NCBI GenBank assembly: GCA_900546835.1
Contig: UREH01000096.1
Location: forward strand, 1 to 9,019
From: an uncultured Porphyromonadaceae bacterium
Lineage (GTDB): Bacteria > Bacteroidota > Bacteroidia > Bacteroidales > Muribaculaceae
DNA: 9,019 nt
Direction: 5' to 3'
Positions 8,154-9,019 of this stretch are shown here, in pieces. Below the pieces are notes generated by a model. It was not told the origin of the DNA, did not search any database, and saw nothing but the letters and a program-made list of their open reading frames with translations. Position numbers and translations under genes: made by a program. How positions within the stretch are numbered: the stretch's first letter is position 1; each line of letters opens with the position of its first letter.

Positions 8154-8672
8154 TTCACCCTCAGGAGCTGCTTTCGCAGTAACATCGGTTGCAGCAAGTG
8201 GATGAGGACGTACTACTTCAATCTGTAATCCCTTAAAATAAACTTTCCATCGATTTTTGGGAGAATAGCACTGAATGGCAAAATAATATTCGCCATCAGT
8301 CTAGGGCGTAAACGAACCACCCCGCCATGCATATGAATTTGAGGCTAAACTCTCATCAAAATAGAATTTATTTTGAAGCAAAGCCTCTACATTATCAGCC
8401 GTAGCTGTATAAAAAGCTATACTTTCTTTAGTGTAATTGTTATATGTTTTAATATTGCCGGTAACCTTATATGTTTCACCAGCTTTAAGTGCAACAGGGG
8501 ATTTGGCGATAAGCCAGTCGTCGGCAGCATTATTCCGATTGTAAGAATACACCGCGGCATTATCAGAGGAACTAAATTCCCATGTTGTTTCATCCCCGGC
8601 ACCATCGTTGTTGTTATCAACAATCGACCAGTTGGCTGTCAATTCCGCTTGCGTACCGCAGGGGATTTCGCA
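6519..8672 (-). repeat. duplicated jelly-roll + FN3 + FN3 module
   Basis: Two protein-level repeats lie in tandem: about 8672-7556 and about 7553-6519; a third jelly-roll follows to about 6078. Matching segments include PLAATDVTA / PLAVTDLTA, KATVSWTMPTK / EATISWINPAK, KIYRG / EVLRG, DWIGMDERV / GWVGPDTPV, NGGWIDQTKIKYRITRAG / NGGYVDANALTFTITRSG. Divergence is large, so the duplication is old and should not assemble falsely. Confidence 0.75.
8301..8303 (-). other. in-frame amber stop inside jelly-roll domain 1
   Basis: TAG lies between GGSFTP and TDGEYYFAIQC. The other two jelly-rolls read SFSVTDDGIYYLAFRC and SFTVTHPGTYHVGIRL at this place, so the domain clearly continues through the stop, which aligns with a threonine. 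A single base change (plus-strand g to a at 8303) from CAG (Gln) would explain it. Confidence 0.85.
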
Positions 8673-8755
8673 TGGGGGGTAACATCAGCTGCAGAAAGCG
8701 TCGTAGAAGCCGCTGCAGAAGCCATACATAAAGCTAAGAATAAATGTTTTTGCAT
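8639..8755 (-). CDS. orphaned signal-peptide fragment of the interrupted gene
   Basis: Read as it stands, ATG 8755 encodes 38 residues: a good secretion signal (MQKHLFLALCMASAAASTTL then SAADVTP) followed by a nonsense tail (HAKSPAVRKRN) and TGA. The tail starts exactly at the C6 run where the mature-protein frame is lost. It is best treated as part of the pseudogene rather than a real small protein. Confidence 0.45.
   Translation of the reverse strand: MQKHLFLALCMASAAASTTLSAADVTPHAKSPAVRKRN
8674..8679 (-). repeat. C6 homopolymer at the frameshift point
   Basis: Six Gs on the plus strand (CCCCCC in the coding sense) lie at the junction between the signal peptide frame and the mature protein frame. 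Seven Cs would restore ACC CCC CCA TGC (T-P-P-C) and join both parts. The run is short for slipped-strand phase variation, but its position is the one such a switch would use. Confidence 0.6.
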
Positions 8756-8986
8756 AATGACTGATTGTAAGTGACTGTTCAAAATTTTTTATACTTTCCT
8801 GATCTGATTATTCCAACATTTCCGCGGTGAGATTTTTCATCTTGTACAAAATATTGAAATCCAAGCAGATGCTTTCGCAGAGGTATGAAGGCCAAGCACC
8901 CCGTAGAATCGGCACATTGTCGCGAATAGGGAACCTTTTGAAAGCAAAGTGAACGCAAATTTACAAAATATTTGTCATTATTCTAC
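8756..8986 (-). promoter_or_regulatory. upstream region of the adhesin-like gene, possible promoter
   Basis: These 231 AT-rich bases contain no convincing gene. On the minus strand TAAATTTG at 8963-8956 matches the Bacteroidetes -7 consensus TAnnTTTG. The paired -33 TTTG would fall about at 8983-8988, at or beyond the adapter junction, and is not seen. If real, the leader would be nearly 200 bases. Close-to-consensus ATATTTTG also occurs twice (around 8849 and 8965). No Shine-Dalgarno is visible before ATG 8755. Confidence 0.3.
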
Positions 8987-9019
8987 CTGTCTCTTATACA
9001 CATCTCCGAGCCCACGAGA
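8987..9019. other. Illumina Nextera adapter remnant (artefact)
   Basis: CTGTCTCTTATACACATCT at 8987-9005 is the 19-base Tn5 mosaic end used in Nextera libraries, and it runs straight into CCGAGCCCACGAGA at 9006-9019, the Nextera read-2 adapter. All 33 bases match the known adapter without mismatch. This is untrimmed library sequence, so the genomic sequence ends at 8986. Confidence 0.97.

Larger units (their letters stand above)
5838..8755 (-). pseudogene. multi-FN3, jelly-roll T9SS-type adhesin-like gene, doubly interrupted
   Basis: Reconstructed, this would be a 972-residue secreted protein. ATG 8755 gives the signal peptide MQKHLFLALCMASAAASTTL. The frame is then lost at the C6 run (8679-8674 read on the minus strand); one extra C would join ADVTP directly to PCEIPCGTQAELTANW. 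A TAG at 8303-8301 (residue 152) interrupts the first domain, yet the same frame continues as TDGEYYFAIQCYSPKNRW. Architecture by eye: jelly-roll about 28-184; FN3-like about 186-298 and 302-400; jelly-roll about 401-548; FN3-like about 550-654 and 655-745; jelly-roll about 747-893; T9SS-like sorting domain about 895-972 (AEVSVYNAAGVLVFRAE, SGLYVAVATA, LKFAK end). Such proteins are typically surface adhesins or glycan binders; the ligand is unknown. Both lesions lie near an adapter-tailed contig end, so sequence error is a live alternative to true decay or phase variation. Confidence 0.75.

Noticed and set aside
8301..8303. TAG recoded as an amino acid across the genome
   Set aside because: None of the visible genes ends in TAG, which is compatible with recoding, but five stops are too few to judge. 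Only one internal TAG occurs in about 2,700 codons, and a chromosomal Bacteroidales locus is not expected to be recoded. A point mutation or error is simpler.
8373..8774. Plus-strand 133-residue frame opposite the adhesin gene
   Set aside because: It overlaps the clearly coding minus strand, has no recognisable domain, and is explained as a shadow frame.
8780..8986. Possible small RNA or tRNA in the upstream region
   Set aside because: No cloverleaf or stable long hairpin could be built by eye, and no conserved RNA motif was recognised.
8987..9005. Tn5 mosaic end as evidence of a transposon
   Set aside because: It is followed directly by the synthetic Nextera adapter and sits at the contig end, so it is library sequence and not a natural insertion.

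Overview
The window looks like a complete short contig from a Bacteroidales bacterium, most likely a gut Muribaculaceae-like lineage. The evidence is the HolA type, the two secreted proteins that end in type IX secretion (T9SS)-like sorting domains, a BACON-like domain, and the lack of clear Shine-Dalgarno sites. The family-level assignment is a guess from protein style. The contig begins inside holA and ends in a 33-base Illumina Nextera adapter remnant (8987-9019), so the last bases are not biological.

Left part, plus strand, GC-rich: the 3' two thirds of holA (DNA polymerase III delta, 1-732), then 24 bases later a secreted TPR/PD40 beta-propeller protein (757-2205), then after a 167-base gap a PHP-family histidinol-phosphatase-like enzyme (2373-3206). 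A strong hairpin at 3263-3299 closes this block and faces the convergent minus-strand block.

Right part, minus strand: two modular, signal-peptide-bearing surface or secreted proteins. The downstream one (3353-5773, 806 aa) has a jelly-roll domain, two PKD-like domains, an unassigned region, a BACON-like domain and a sorting-type C-terminus. The upstream one (5838-8755) would be a 972-residue protein of the form (jelly-roll, FN3, FN3) x2, jelly-roll, sorting domain. It is interrupted twice near its 5' end: the frame is lost at a six-base C run just after the signal peptide, and there is an in-frame TAG at 8301-8303. A hairpin separates the two genes. GC content falls steadily toward the 5' end of the upstream gene, while its sorting domain keeps the GC-rich composition of the neighbours.

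I see no new defence system, mobile element, CRISPR array or RNA gene. The points most worth attention are the doubly broken adhesin-like gene (real decay, phase-off state, or sequence error near a contig end), its duplicated modules and mosaic composition, and the adapter contamination.
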